A stretch of DNA of 64,000 nt, taken from contig JAEZGS010000007.1 of the NCBI GenBank assembly GCA_023437225.1, forward strand, positions 12,052-76,051. Direction: 5' to 3'. The notes under the pieces were generated by a model. It searched no databases and was not told the origin of the DNA. It worked only from the letters and a program-made list of their open reading frames with translations. The position numbers were made by a program, and so were the translations under genes. This stretch comes from Bacteroidota bacterium. Lineage in GTDB: Bacteria; Bacteroidota; Bacteroidia; Chitinophagales; Chitinophagaceae. This document shows, piece after piece, positions 51,590 to 60,851 of this stretch (its first letter is position 1; the number at the start of each line of letters is the position of its first letter).

Positions 51590-53023
51590 ATGTTAACCGC
51601 AAACCAATCCGTCGTGGCTGATGCGCAGCACTATGTAAGGAATCTTTTTGCAGCAAAAAGTTTTAAAAATCTTGTCTATCACAATCTTGACCATACATTG
51701 GAGGTAGTGCATTATTGTGAGGAACTCGCGGCGGCGCATGGCCTGGATTCAATTGCAAAGGAAACACTACTCGTTGCTGCGTGGTTTCATGATACCGGCT
51801 ACCTGAAAGTAGCGCCTCGCGATCATGAAGAGGAGAGCAAGCGCATCGCCCGGGAATTTTTGATAGGGAGAAATGCCACTGATGAATTTATTCATGATGT
51901 GGAAAATTGCATTGAAGCCACCAAGATGCCACAGGCGCCGACGAACCTGTTGGAGCAAATATTATGTGATGCCGATCTGTATCACCTCGGAACAGACAAT
52001 TTTAATGAGAGGAGCATGTTGCTTCGCGATGAGGTGAACAATCTGAACAAGAATAACCATGTGTCAAAAAAAGATTGGCGACAATTGAACATCGACTTTT
52101 TAGAAAGGCATCGATACTTCACCGATCACGCACGAGACAGGTTGGAACCGCAAAAGGAACGCAACATTGCCATGCTCAAAGAGAAGATTGGTAAGAAAGA
52201 GAAGAAGATCGAGCAGGACATCGAAGAAAAGCAACCTGCTCTTGAAGCAGTGGCGGCATTGTCTCCAGCGGCAGCCGAATTAGATGCTGATGTGCGCGCC
52301 GCAGAGGAGCCAACAGGCAATGGGCAAGATGTGTCAACAAAGGGGCAGGAGATTGCCGATAGTGATGGGCAGCCAGGATTGGAAAAAACTAATGGGCTGC
52401 AGGTGACGGAGGATGAAAAGGACAAGGCTGGGAAAGAAAAAAAGAAGAAAAAGAAAGATGAGCAGATCGATCCTGCAGTTGAAAAACAAAAACGGACCGA
52501 GCGCGGTGTAGTGGCCATGTTCAGGATCATGTCTGAGAATCATATCAACCTAAGCCAGATGGCCGATACGAAGGCCAACATAATGATATCGATCAACACG
52601 ATCGTGATTTCGATACTTGTATCTGTATTGCTGGGTAAGTTGCAGTTCTATCCTCAGTACATCATACCAACTATCATTCTTATCTCTGTATGTCTTGGTG
52701 CGATAGTGTTTGCGATACTTGCTACCCGCCCTAATGTAAGCGGCGGCAAGTTTTCGCGGGAGGATATAGAAAATAAAGAGATCAATCTTTTGTTCTTCGG
52801 AAACTTTTATAATATGGAACTGCAGGATTACGACTGGGCGATGAAGGAGATGATGCAGGACAAAGATTACCTGTATGGTAGCATGATCAAGGACATGTAT
52901 TTCCTTGGTGTTGTACTGGCACGTAAGTACAAACTGCTTAGAATATCCTTCAACATCTTTATGTTCGGACTTGTTGCCGCGATCATTGCATTTTCAATAG
53001 CGTTGTTGACGACGACACAGTGA
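51590..53023 (+). CDS. HD-domain phosphohydrolase fused to PycTM-like (DUF5706) membrane domain
   Basis: 477 residues. The N-terminal HD domain (about 1-170) has H31/H35 (HNLDHTLEV), H67-D68 (AWFHDTGYL) and a later D in CDADLYHLG, so it is probably a metal-dependent phosphodiesterase or nucleotide phosphohydrolase. A highly charged linker (about 200-300) includes a Lys-rich stretch. The C-terminal part, starting near 310 with SQMADTKANIMISINTIVISILVSVLLG, has three membrane helices and matches the PycTM/DUF5706 domain, known as a Pycsar immunity effector. No cyclase gene is adjacent, so a Pycsar defence role is not supported; nucleotide-controlled membrane function is inferred. Confidence 0.8.
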   Translation: MLTANQSVVADAQHYVRNLFAAKSFKNLVYHNLDHTLEVVHYCEELAAAHGLDSIAKETLLVAAWFHDTGYLKVAPRDHEEESKRIAREFLIGRNATDEFIHDVENCIEATKMPQAPTNLLEQILCDADLYHLGTDNFNERSMLLRDEVNNLNKNNHVSKKDWRQLNIDFLERHRYFTDHARDRLEPQKERNIAMLKEKIGKKEKKIEQDIEEKQPALEAVAALSPAAAELDADVRAAEEPTGNGQDVSTKGQEIADSDGQPGLEKTNGLQVTEDEKDKAGKEKKKKKKDEQIDPAVEKQKRTERGVVAMFRIMSENHINLSQMADTKANIMISINTIVISILVSVLLGKLQFYPQYIIPTIILISVCLGAIVFAILATRPNVSGGKFSREDIENKEINLLFFGNFYNMELQDYDWAMKEMMQDKDYLYGSMIKDMYFLGVVLARKYKLLRISFNIFMFGLVAAIIAFSIALLTTTQ

Positions 53024-53098
53024 TAAACAGAGAAACGGATAAACAGAGAAACGGAGAAATTTCTGATTCTCCGACTCTCTGGTTCTCCGGTTGTCCAG
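53024..53098. repeat. Facing arrays between the HD-PycTM and icmF genes
   Basis: The plus stop TGA at 53021-53023 is followed at once by TAAACAG, AGAAACGG, ATAAACAG, AGAAACGG, AGAAA units. Perfect 7-bp hairpin CGGAGAA (53052-53058) with TTCTCCG (53067-53073). The pyrimidine arm continues with CCGACTCTC and TGGTTCTCC to about 53096, 11 bases before the icmF stop. Confidence 0.8.
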
Positions 53099-53106
53099 CA
53101 TGCTAA

Positions 53107-56100
53107 TCACATCGATCTCCTATACTGCCCGCCTACTTCATACAGCGCGTGGGTGATCTGGCCGAGGGAACAATATTTCACACATTCCATCAGCTCTTCG
53201 AATAAATTTCCATTTGCTACAGCAGTTTCTTTGAGTTGCTGTAATGCAGCGCTGCAGCGGCTTTCATTACGCCTGATAAATGCTTTCAGATTTTGTATCT
53301 GCTGTTCCTTTTCTTCAGTAGTGCTTCTTATTACTTCACCTGGAAGAATAGTAGGACTTCCTTTCTTGTTCAGGAATGTATTCACTCCAATGATCGGTAA
53401 TTCTCCGGTATGTTTTAAACTTTCGTAATAGAGGCTCTCTTCCTGTATCTTATTTCTTTGATACATTCTTTCCATCGCCCCCAATACACCGCCACGTTCT
53501 GTGATGCGATCAAATTCACTCAGCACGGCTTCTTCAATAAGATCCGTGAGTTCTTCAATAAGAAATGAACCCTGATTTGGATTTTCATTCTTCGCAGTTC
53601 CTAATTCGCGATTGATGATAAGCTGTATCGCCATTGCTCTTCGTACAGATTCTTCTGTAGGAGTGGTGATGGCTTCATCATATGCATTGGTGTGAAGACT
53701 ATTGCAGTTGTCATAGATGGCATACAATGCCTGCAACGTCGTGCGAATATCATTGAAATCAATTTCCTGCGCATGTAAACTTCTTCCACTTGTTTGAATG
53801 TGGTATTTCAATTTCTGGCTGCGCTCATTTCCTTTGTATTTATTTCGGATAGCTTTTGCCCAGATCCTTCTTGCAACGCGACCAATGACACTGTATTCCG
53901 GATCCATTCCGTTGCTGAAAAAGAACGAAAGGTTTGGAGCAAAATCGTCGATGTGCATTCCCCTGCTCAAATAGTATTCGAGATAAGTAAATCCATTTGA
54001 TAAAGTGAATGCAAGCTGGGATATAGGATTGGCGCCGGCTTCAGCAATGTGATACCCACTGATGCTGACGCTGTAAAAATTCCGAACCTTCTTATCAATA
54101 AAATATTGCTGTACATCTCCCATCATCTTCAACGCAAATTCTGTTGAAAAAATGCACGTGTTCTGTGCCTGATCTTCTTTCAATATATCGGCCTGAACCG
54201 TACCGCGAACCTGCGACAAGGCACTTGCCTTTATTTGTTCATATACATCTGCAGGCAACACTTCATCACCGCTAAGTCCAAGCAATTTCAATCCAAGTCC
54301 CGAATGACCATCAGGCAAACGTTCCGGCGATGACGGATTATAATAGATCGGTTTAGGAAGTGTGCGATACTTCTTTTCAAACACCTCGCTAACATGATCC
54401 CATAGATTGTTAGCGTCGATATATTTTTCGCATTGCTGGTCAATCGCTGCATTCATGAAGAATGCAAGAATGATCGGCGCAGGGCCGTTGATCGTCATGC
54501 TTACCGATGTGGACGGAGCACACAGATCAAATCCGCTGTAAAGTTTTTTCGCATCATCAACAGTTGCGATACTTACTCCCGAGTTGCCAATCTTACCATA
54601 TATGTCTGGACGAACCGCAGGATCCTCACCATAAAGAGTTACACTATCGAAAGCTGTTGAAAGCCTGTGTGCTGGCTGTCCCTGGCTTACATAGTGAAAG
54701 CGCTTGTTGGTACGTTCGGGACCACCTTCTCCGGCGAACATGCGGGTAGGATCCTCGCCCGTGCGCTTCAATTCAAATGCCCCTCCTGTATACGGGAATT
54801 CCCCGGGCACATTTTCCTGTAATTGCCAGCGAAGAATATCACCCCAGTCTTTATATCGTGGTAAAATTACTTTCTGTATCCGGGTACCGGATAAACTGTT
54901 GGTCGACATGGATTGACGGATAACCTTTCCACGCACTTCGTATTCAAACACATCCGCATTATATTTCGCTTGTACCGACGGCCAGTTGGTCACTAAAGTG
55001 CGACAATTTTCATCGAGTTTTTTCAAGGCCGATTCGTACAACGATACGATCTGTTGTGGAATAGCACCGTCTCTGTTTAATGTAAGATCGATTGATTTGT
55101 CATTATCGGAGCCGATGTTTTTTTCAAGGAGATCTATTGTGCCTTTGATGCGATACAATTGTGATGCGACATTGCATTGCTCTCTTACCCATTCATCATA
55201 ACTCCTGTTGCTTTCAGCGATCTCCGCCAGGTATCTCACGCGTTTGGGAGGAATGATCTGCGATTTTGTAGAAGTGTCACCATTGTGAGCGACGGTTTGA
55301 TCGCCACCAAGCTCAAGCCCTGTTTTCTTTGCAATAACCTGTATCAAACGGTCAAACAGTTCGTTGACTCCAATGTCATTGAATTGTGCAGCGATGGTTC
55401 CAACAATGGGCAGTTGATCATCGCTTGCTGAGAATAAATTATGATTGCGTTTGTATTGCTTTCGCACATCGTGCAAGGCATCGAGCGCGCCTGCTTTATC
55501 GAATTTATTTATGGCGATGACATCGGCATAATCCAGCATATTGATCTTCTCAAGCTGGGATGCGGCGCCATATTCAGGTGTCATCACGTATAGACTCACA
55601 TCGCAATAGTCGAGGATGGATGCATCACTCTGTCCTACGCCGGCAGATTCTAAAATAACAAGGTCATAGCCTGCAGCCTTGCAGATGTCTATCGCTTCCT
55701 GCACGTGTTCGCTCAGGGCGCGATCACTTTCACGTGTAGCAAGAGATCGCATGTATGCGCGCGGATGTGAAATGGAATTCATACGAATACGATCGCCCAA
55801 CAATGCGCCCCCTGTTTTCTTTTTCGAGGGATCGACGGAAATGACCGCGATGGTTTTGTTCTGCAGTTTATTGAGGTATCTGCGAACCAGTTCATCGGTC
55901 ACACTTGACTTACCGGCCCCGCCGGTGCCTGTGATGCCGAGTACAGGGATTTTTTTATCGGGCGAAGCATTGAATGATTTTAGAAGCGAATCGAATGGCT
56001 GCTGATTTTCTGCATGACTGATGGCGCGGGCGATGAGACGTACATCCATTGACTCTTCCAACTTAAGAGGCCCTTTTATTTGAAGGTTGCCGTTCACGGG

Positions 56101-56523
56101 GAAGTCGCACTGCCGGATCACATCTTCAATCATCCCTTCCAGTCCGAGTTGCCGGCCATCATCGGGAGAGTAGATGCGTGTAATGCCGTATTGCTGCAAC
56201 TCACGGATCTCCTGTGGCAGTATGGTGCCACCTCCACCACCGAATATCTTTATATGCCCACAACCGTTCTCGTCGAGCAGGTCTTTCATGTATTTGAAGA
56301 ATTCCAGGTGGCCACCCTGGTAAGAAGTTATGGCGATTCCCTGGGCATCTTCTTCGATGGCACATTCGACGATCTCACGCACGCTTCGATTGTGCCCAAG
56401 GTGAATGATCTCGGCACCTTTGGATTGAAGGATTCGACGCATGATATTTATGGCAGCATCGTGCCCATCGAACAGCGATGCGGCTGTTACGATACGGACC
56501 TTATTGGTTGGGGTATATGACAT
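53107..56523 (-). CDS. icmF: Fused isobutyryl-CoA mutase (IcmF)
   Basis: B12-dependent acyl-CoA mutase fused to its chaperone G-protein. 1138 residues, the family size. The B12 domain comes first, with the lower-ligand His21 in DGHDAAI; then a MeaB-type GTPase with Walker A GITGTGGAGKS (about 196-206); a linker; and the mutase barrel (from about 570). It interconverts isobutyryl-CoA and butyryl-CoA, and some relatives use pivalyl-CoA; the exact substrate is not read here. Its promoter box is at 56547, and a repeat element lies directly beyond it. Confidence 0.95.
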   Translation of the reverse strand: MSYTPTNKVRIVTAASLFDGHDAAINIMRRILQSKGAEIIHLGHNRSVREIVECAIEEDAQGIAITSYQGGHLEFFKYMKDLLDENGCGHIKIFGGGGGTILPQEIRELQQYGITRIYSPDDGRQLGLEGMIEDVIRQCDFPVNGNLQIKGPLKLEESMDVRLIARAISHAENQQPFDSLLKSFNASPDKKIPVLGITGTGGAGKSSVTDELVRRYLNKLQNKTIAVISVDPSKKKTGGALLGDRIRMNSISHPRAYMRSLATRESDRALSEHVQEAIDICKAAGYDLVILESAGVGQSDASILDYCDVSLYVMTPEYGAASQLEKINMLDYADVIAINKFDKAGALDALHDVRKQYKRNHNLFSASDDQLPIVGTIAAQFNDIGVNELFDRLIQVIAKKTGLELGGDQTVAHNGDTSTKSQIIPPKRVRYLAEIAESNRSYDEWVREQCNVASQLYRIKGTIDLLEKNIGSDNDKSIDLTLNRDGAIPQQIVSLYESALKKLDENCRTLVTNWPSVQAKYNADVFEYEVRGKVIRQSMSTNSLSGTRIQKVILPRYKDWGDILRWQLQENVPGEFPYTGGAFELKRTGEDPTRMFAGEGGPERTNKRFHYVSQGQPAHRLSTAFDSVTLYGEDPAVRPDIYGKIGNSGVSIATVDDAKKLYSGFDLCAPSTSVSMTINGPAPIILAFFMNAAIDQQCEKYIDANNLWDHVSEVFEKKYRTLPKPIYYNPSSPERLPDGHSGLGLKLLGLSGDEVLPADVYEQIKASALSQVRGTVQADILKEDQAQNTCIFSTEFALKMMGDVQQYFIDKKVRNFYSVSISGYHIAEAGANPISQLAFTLSNGFTYLEYYLSRGMHIDDFAPNLSFFFSNGMDPEYSVIGRVARRIWAKAIRNKYKGNERSQKLKYHIQTSGRSLHAQEIDFNDIRTTLQALYAIYDNCNSLHTNAYDEAITTPTEESVRRAMAIQLIINRELGTAKNENPNQGSFLIEELTDLIEEAVLSEFDRITERGGVLGAMERMYQRNKIQEESLYYESLKHTGELPIIGVNTFLNKKGSPTILPGEVIRSTTEEKEQQIQNLKAFIRRNESRCSAALQQLKETAVANGNLFEELMECVKYCSLGQITHALYEVGGQYRRSM

Positions 56524-56546
56524 ATGCAGGCAATTTAAGCAACGGG

Positions 56547-56554
56547 CAAATATA
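56547..56554 (-). promoter_or_regulatory. -7 box (TATATTTG) of icmF
   Basis: Exact TAnnTTTG match on the minus strand, 23 bases before the ATG at 56523. The region where a -33 element should be is occupied by the repeat arm starting at 56557. Confidence 0.5.
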
Positions 56555-56556
56555 GA

Positions 56557-56673
56557 CAGAAAGCGGAAAGCGGAAAGCGGAATGCGGCTGGTGCGAGTAT
56601 TGCAGAATTTGCAAAGGATCTTGATGTATTGAATTTATATAACTGCTTCCTGCTTTCTGCTTTCCGCTTTCCG
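56557..56673. repeat. 31-base inverted arrays around a 55-base core, in a divergent promoter region
   Basis: Left arm 56557-56587 (CAGAAAG then CGGAAAG units, ending GGAATGCGG) and right arm 56643-56673 (CTGCTTCC, TGCTTTC, CGCTTTCCG) match as an inverted repeat in 25 of 31 positions, 28 if G-U pairs are counted. The 55-base middle is AT-rich with no gene. Unlike most copies it is between two start codons. Confidence 0.85.
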
Positions 56674-56699
56674 TAGCATATCTTTATCAAAACGCTCTT

Positions 56700-57536
56700 A
56701 TGCATCTCGACGCCCACGTACATTTTTGGAAATACGACCGCACAAGACTTGGATGGATCGACAAGAACATGAAAGTGCTTCAAAAAGATTATTTGCCTAC
56801 AGATCTTTCGGGAACCCTGGCACGTAACGATATGGATGGAGTTATTGCGGTGCAGGCTGAACAATCGGAAGTGGAAACTTTATTTCTTATTGAACTGGCA
56901 AAGACGCATCCGATCATTAAAGGTGTTATAGGATGGGTTGACCTACAGGCACCGAATGTGGGCGAGCGATTGGATTATTTCATGCCCAATGCAATCATCA
57001 GGGGATACAGGCATATTGCGCAGTCGGAGCCGGATGACTTTTTTTACGGTGAAGATTTTAGACGCGGTCTCACTGCCGTTTTTGAACGTGGCTATGCGTA
57101 CGACCTTCTTGTATTTCCGCGTCAGCTAAAGGCAACGGTTGACCTGGTAAATGCCTTTCCAGGGGAGCGTTTTGTGCTGGATCATTGCGGGAAACCTGAG
57201 ATAAAAAATAAAAAACTTGACGACTGGAAGCAGCAGATCAAAGAGTTAGGCGCTCATCCAAATGTGTACTGTAAGTTGTCGGGTTTGTTTACCGAAGCGG
57301 AATGGAAATCGTGGAGTGCGGGTGATTTTTATCCTTACCTCGATGTGGTTTTTGACGTTTTTGGAACAGACCGATTGATGTTTGGGACTGATTGGCCGGT
57401 TATGCTGTTGTCCGGAATGTATGTGCAGTGGAAAAGCCTTCTGGAAAAATACATGGAGAATATGAACGAAGAAGTGAAAGACAATGTATTTGGATGGAAT
57501 GCAATGAGAATGTACCAGATAGTAGGTAGTCGGTAA
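56700..57536 (+). CDS. Amidohydrolase-family protein (lactonase-like)
   Basis: 278 residues, TIM-barrel amidohydrolase of the COG3618 type, like L-fuconolactonase and related sugar-lactone hydrolases: N-terminal HLDAHVHFWKYDR with the HxH metal motif, then FVLDHCGKPE, and late LMFGTDWPVMLLSG with the Asp. The substrate is not known. A TATCTTTA box near 56679 could serve as its promoter. Its stop codon TAA (57534-57536) lies inside the first units of a tandem array, which may have replaced the original end of the gene. Confidence 0.85.
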   Translation: MHLDAHVHFWKYDRTRLGWIDKNMKVLQKDYLPTDLSGTLARNDMDGVIAVQAEQSEVETLFLIELAKTHPIIKGVIGWVDLQAPNVGERLDYFMPNAIIRGYRHIAQSEPDDFFYGEDFRRGLTAVFERGYAYDLLVFPRQLKATVDLVNAFPGERFVLDHCGKPEIKNKKLDDWKQQIKELGAHPNVYCKLSGLFTEAEWKSWSAGDFYPYLDVVFDVFGTDRLMFGTDWPVMLLSGMYVQWKSLLEKYMENMNEEVKDNVFGWNAMRMYQIVGSR

Positions 57537-57687
57537 TCGGTAATCGGTAATCGGGGAAACGGGGAAACGGAGAAACGGAGAAACAGAGAAACAGAGAAAC
57601 AGAGAAACAGATAAACAGAGAAACGGATAAACGGAGAAACGGAGAAACGGACAATTTCCATTTCCCATTTTCCATTTCCCATTTTTA
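57523..57687 (+). repeat. Longest octamer array: twelve units plus facing arm
   Basis: TAATCGG heptamers (57534-57552) lead into twelve uninterrupted octamers GGGGAAAC, GGAGAAAC, AGAGAAAC, AGATAAAC and GGATAAAC types (57553-57648). A facing arm of ATTTCCC, ATTTTCC units follows (57654-57687). The stop codon of the amidohydrolase gene is part of the first units. Confidence 0.92.
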
Positions 57688-57704
57688 CACTATATTGTTC
57701 TTGC

Positions 57705-58265
57705 GTGCGTAAACCATTAACCATACTACTGCTAGCCATCCTTGTGTTCAATTGGGTTGGATACCGCCTGGTATCGCAGTGGCTTGAAGCGCACGTTAAC
57801 CGCACACTCGAAGTAAGCCTTGACAAGAATCAATACAACGAAGAAGACCTTGTAGAGATCAGGGTTCCGATCAATCTGCCATATTCAACCGACTGGAAAG
57901 AGTTTCAGCGAATTGATGGTGAAGTTCGATTAGGTGATGTGTTGTATAAATATGTGAAGCGCAAGGTCGAGAATGGTCAGTTGGTATTATTGTGCCTTCC
58001 GAATAAGTCAAAAATGGCTGTTCAAACGGCTCGTGATAAATTCTTTCTCCTTGTAAACGATCTACAGCAGGAGAGCCAGTCGAAGGATAATTCAAAGGTT
58101 CCGACTGGGCATAGTTTCAAAAGCCTCTTTACAGAGTACTGGCAGAACGACGACAACTGGGTTTTTGCTGGTTGCGATGGAATCATACAGGTATACGGCC
58201 CTGTACCATCTGAAGGTTGTTTGTCGGCCTTTATTCTTCCACTTCTTCAGCCACCTGATGCATAG
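57705..58265 (+). CDS. Membrane-anchored protein of unknown function
   Basis: 186 residues from a GTG start. An N-terminal membrane helix or signal (about 4-22, LTILLLAILVFNWVGYRL) is followed by a soluble domain with strand-helix pattern (EEDLVEIRVPINLPYSTDWKEFQRIDGEV). No family recognised; the C-terminus has two Cys. Between the array and the haloperoxidase-like gene (54 bp gap). The TATATTG stretch 15 bp before the GTG is a weak promoter candidate. Confidence 0.6.
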   Translation: MRKPLTILLLAILVFNWVGYRLVSQWLEAHVNRTLEVSLDKNQYNEEDLVEIRVPINLPYSTDWKEFQRIDGEVRLGDVLYKYVKRKVENGQLVLLCLPNKSKMAVQTARDKFFLLVNDLQQESQSKDNSKVPTGHSFKSLFTEYWQNDDNWVFAGCDGIIQVYGPVPSEGCLSAFILPLLQPPDA

Positions 58266-58318
58266 CTGGTTACAAATACTGATCTAATCCCAGAACATCC
58301 ACGTTTCATCAAACCACT

Positions 58319-59686
58319 ATGCGCATACTCATGCAATGCCTGCGTGTATTCGTTATTCCTGCAGTGCTGTTTCTTTTTTCCTGCCAGGACAAGGATCACA
58401 CCAAAGTGATACACGATCCTTTTCTGTATGCCAGAACTGTCAAGCAATTGAACGATATCGTTCTGGAAAATAATTTTCCTCCGATGATCGCTTCGCGCAA
58501 CTATGCTTATGCTAACATAGCCGCCTATGAGTGTATTGCCGCGGGCGATAGTAATTACCATTCATTACATGGACTTGTTCAGCATATGCCGCAAATGCCG
58601 CGACCTCTTGAAGGCGCTGAAGTGGATTACCAGTTCGCTGCACTCCTTGCGTTTACTAAAGTTGGCAATGCGGTGACATTCCCGGAAGGAAGCATGATGG
58701 GTTACTATGAGTCGCTCGTTTCTCTTGCAAAAAAATCGGGTATGAGCAGGAAGATGGTTAAGGACAGTCGCGCTTTCGCTGAGACAGTGAGTGACGCCGT
58801 GCTTAATTGGGCAAAGGGTGATAATTATGCTGAAACACGCTCCGCTGGTAAGTTTACGGTTACGGATGAAGAAGGCCGATGGGTACCAACGCCACCTGCT
58901 TATTCTTCTGCAACAGAAGCACATTGGATGGAGATCAGGCCTTTTGTACTCGATTCCGCATCTCAATGTAAGGCGATAGCCCCCCCGATGTATAATATGA
59001 TCGATACAGCAAGCGAATTCTACAGGGCAGCACTTGAAGTTAAGCGTGCGGTGGATTCAATTACAGAAGAGCAAATGCATATCGCTGATTTCTGGGATGA
59101 CAATCCGTTCAAAACGGTTAAGATCGGTCACGTTGAATTTGCAACTAAGAAGTTTTCTCCTGCAGGTCACTGGATGAATATCGTTGGTATTGCAGCACAA
59201 AAGGCTAAATCCGATTTTAGTACAACAGTACTCGCATATACCAAGACTTCCATTTCGCTCTTCGATGGATTTATTACCTGCTGGGAAGAAAAATACAGGT
59301 CTAATGTTGTTCGGCCGGAGACAGTTATCAATAAATACATAGATAATGAATGGCGGCCTTACATTCAAACGCCACCATTTCCATCTTATGTGAGTGGTCA
59401 TTCAGTTATTTCGGCTGCAGCCGCGGAAGTAATGACAGAAGTGTTTGGCGATAATTTCAAGTATACCGATACTTCGTTAAATGAGTTCGGTATTGCCGCA
59501 AGAACGTTCAATTCATTCCGGGACGCGGCCTGGGAAGCATCTATGTCGCGATTATACGGCGGCATACATTACAGTTTCGATCTCTATGAAGGAAACAAAC
59601 AGGGACGCCAGCTTGGTGAGATGGTTGTTAACCGACTTCGCATGAAAAAGCAACCTGTTTCTCCTGCGATTGCCGGTGCGCAATGA
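58319..59686 (+). CDS. Vanadium-dependent haloperoxidase-like lipoprotein (PAP2 superfamily)
   Basis: 455 residues with a lipoprotein signal ending FSC (about residue 22). The C-terminal acid-phosphatase/haloperoxidase motifs are present: KYRSNVVRPET, PSYVSGHSVISAAAAEV, and RDAAWEASMSRLYGGIHYSFD. These position the Lys/Arg/His set that binds vanadate or phosphate. Whether it is a peroxidase or a phosphatase is not clear from sequence. A barrel protein gene follows, 73 bp on, and may be a functional partner. Confidence 0.82.
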   Translation: MRILMQCLRVFVIPAVLFLFSCQDKDHTKVIHDPFLYARTVKQLNDIVLENNFPPMIASRNYAYANIAAYECIAAGDSNYHSLHGLVQHMPQMPRPLEGAEVDYQFAALLAFTKVGNAVTFPEGSMMGYYESLVSLAKKSGMSRKMVKDSRAFAETVSDAVLNWAKGDNYAETRSAGKFTVTDEEGRWVPTPPAYSSATEAHWMEIRPFVLDSASQCKAIAPPMYNMIDTASEFYRAALEVKRAVDSITEEQMHIADFWDDNPFKTVKIGHVEFATKKFSPAGHWMNIVGIAAQKAKSDFSTTVLAYTKTSISLFDGFITCWEEKYRSNVVRPETVINKYIDNEWRPYIQTPPFPSYVSGHSVISAAAAEVMTEVFGDNFKYTDTSLNEFGIAARTFNSFRDAAWEASMSRLYGGIHYSFDLYEGNKQGRQLGEMVVNRLRMKKQPVSPAIAGAQ

Positions 59687-59714
59687 TCAATGGCGATGAT
59701 TTAAAAAATTAAAA

Positions 59715-59745
59715 AACCAACTAACTAACCAACCAACTAACTATT
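59715..59745 (+). repeat. CCAACTAA-type short repeats in a leader
   Basis: AACCAACTAACTAACCAACC and ACTAACTA: repeated 4-base units CCAA/CTAA, 14 bases before the ATG at 59759. Could be slippage-prone. Confidence 0.55.
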
Positions 59746-59758
59746 AAAGCAACCCCAT

Positions 59759-60850
59759 ATGCAAAAGATATTTTTACTACTCGCAGTAATCACTTTTGTC
59801 TCATACAATGCAAACGCACAGGGATGCGTTGCGATCAGAAGTACTGGTGCAAGCTGCGCAAGTCATCAGCCTGAGTTGGACAACAGCAAGTGGCAATTGA
59901 ATGCTGCCTATCGATACTTCAAATCGTTCCGTCATTTCAAGGGACAAGAAGAACAGAAAGAAAGGTTGGAGCAACAAACTGATGTGCGAAATTATTCGCA
60001 CTCACTCGATCTTTCGATCGCTTATAATATCAATCAGCGCTTTTCGCTTGCGTTGAATGTGCCGCTTCTTGCAAATCGTCGTTCGTCGTTGTATGAACAC
60101 GGTCTTGTAAATGGAACATACATTAAAAGAGAAAGACGCTTTACAGAGTCGATCGGATTAGGCGACATGCGATTGTCTGCCTACTACTGGTTGTTTGATC
60201 CGGCAAAGGCTGTGCGTGGTAACATACAGGCCGGACTGGGAATCAAGTTTGCAACGGGCGATTACAACTACCAGGATTACTGGTACAATGTAGGCCCCAA
60301 TGGAGCGCCTGAGCTGCGTACTGTGGATCAGTCCATTCAGCTCGGCGATGGTGGCACCGGTATCGTTGCTGAAGTAAATGCATACAGAACAGTTGCGAGG
60401 AATTTGTCGGTGTATGGCAATGTATACTATTTGATAAATCCAAGAGAAGTCAATGGAACGCGCACTTATCGGGAAACATTAACTCCCGCATTGGCCAACG
60501 AAACGATCATGAGCGTGCCTGATCAATACATGTTCCGTGCGGGAATGAACTATATGAAAGGTGGATGGGGTTTTTCAGTAGGCGGTCGCGTTGATGGTGT
60601 GCCAGTATATGATCTCGTTGGAGGCAGTGAAGGTTTCAGAAGGCCTGGCTATGCCGTTTCCGTTGAACCCGGAGTAAGTTATGCCAGAGGCAAGAACAAC
60701 TTCTTTGTCACTGTACCGATAATACTAGAAAGAAATCGCACACAAAGCGTTACTGATAAGCAAGCCAGCAAGGCAAGTGGTGTTGTACGTCACGGCGATG
60801 CTGCCTTCGCGGATTATGTGGTGAATGTGGGGTATTCGGTGAGATTTTAA
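59759..60850 (+). CDS. Outer membrane barrel protein following the haloperoxidase-like gene
   Basis: 363 residues with a signal peptide ending NANAQ (about 21). A barrel pattern follows with glycine/aromatic strands, for example SLDLSIAYNINQRFSLALNVPLL, GLGDMRLSAYYWLF, AGLGIKFATGDYNYQ, and the C-terminal Phe (VVNVGYSVRF) that marks barrel insertion. A Cys-rich start (GCVAIRSTGASCASH) is unusual. It may form a pore or transporter partner of the haloperoxidase-like protein; inference from order only. Confidence 0.8.
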   Translation: MQKIFLLLAVITFVSYNANAQGCVAIRSTGASCASHQPELDNSKWQLNAAYRYFKSFRHFKGQEEQKERLEQQTDVRNYSHSLDLSIAYNINQRFSLALNVPLLANRRSSLYEHGLVNGTYIKRERRFTESIGLGDMRLSAYYWLFDPAKAVRGNIQAGLGIKFATGDYNYQDYWYNVGPNGAPELRTVDQSIQLGDGGTGIVAEVNAYRTVARNLSVYGNVYYLINPREVNGTRTYRETLTPALANETIMSVPDQYMFRAGMNYMKGGWGFSVGGRVDGVPVYDLVGGSEGFRRPGYAVSVEPGVSYARGKNNFFVTVPIILERNRTQSVTDKQASKASGVVRHGDAAFADYVVNVGYSVRF

Positions 60851-60851
60851 A

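Noticed and set aside
51590..53023. A complete Pycsar defence system
   Set aside because: No pyrimidine cyclase gene is adjacent; neighbours are housekeeping genes.
57553..57648. Octamer array as a CRISPR array
   Set aside because: Units are 8 bases with no spacers, no leader and no cas genes.
57246..57826. Open frames such as the ones coding FSVSPFLRFSVSPF on the minus strand
   Set aside because: These come from the complement of the octamer repeats and have no protein-like composition.
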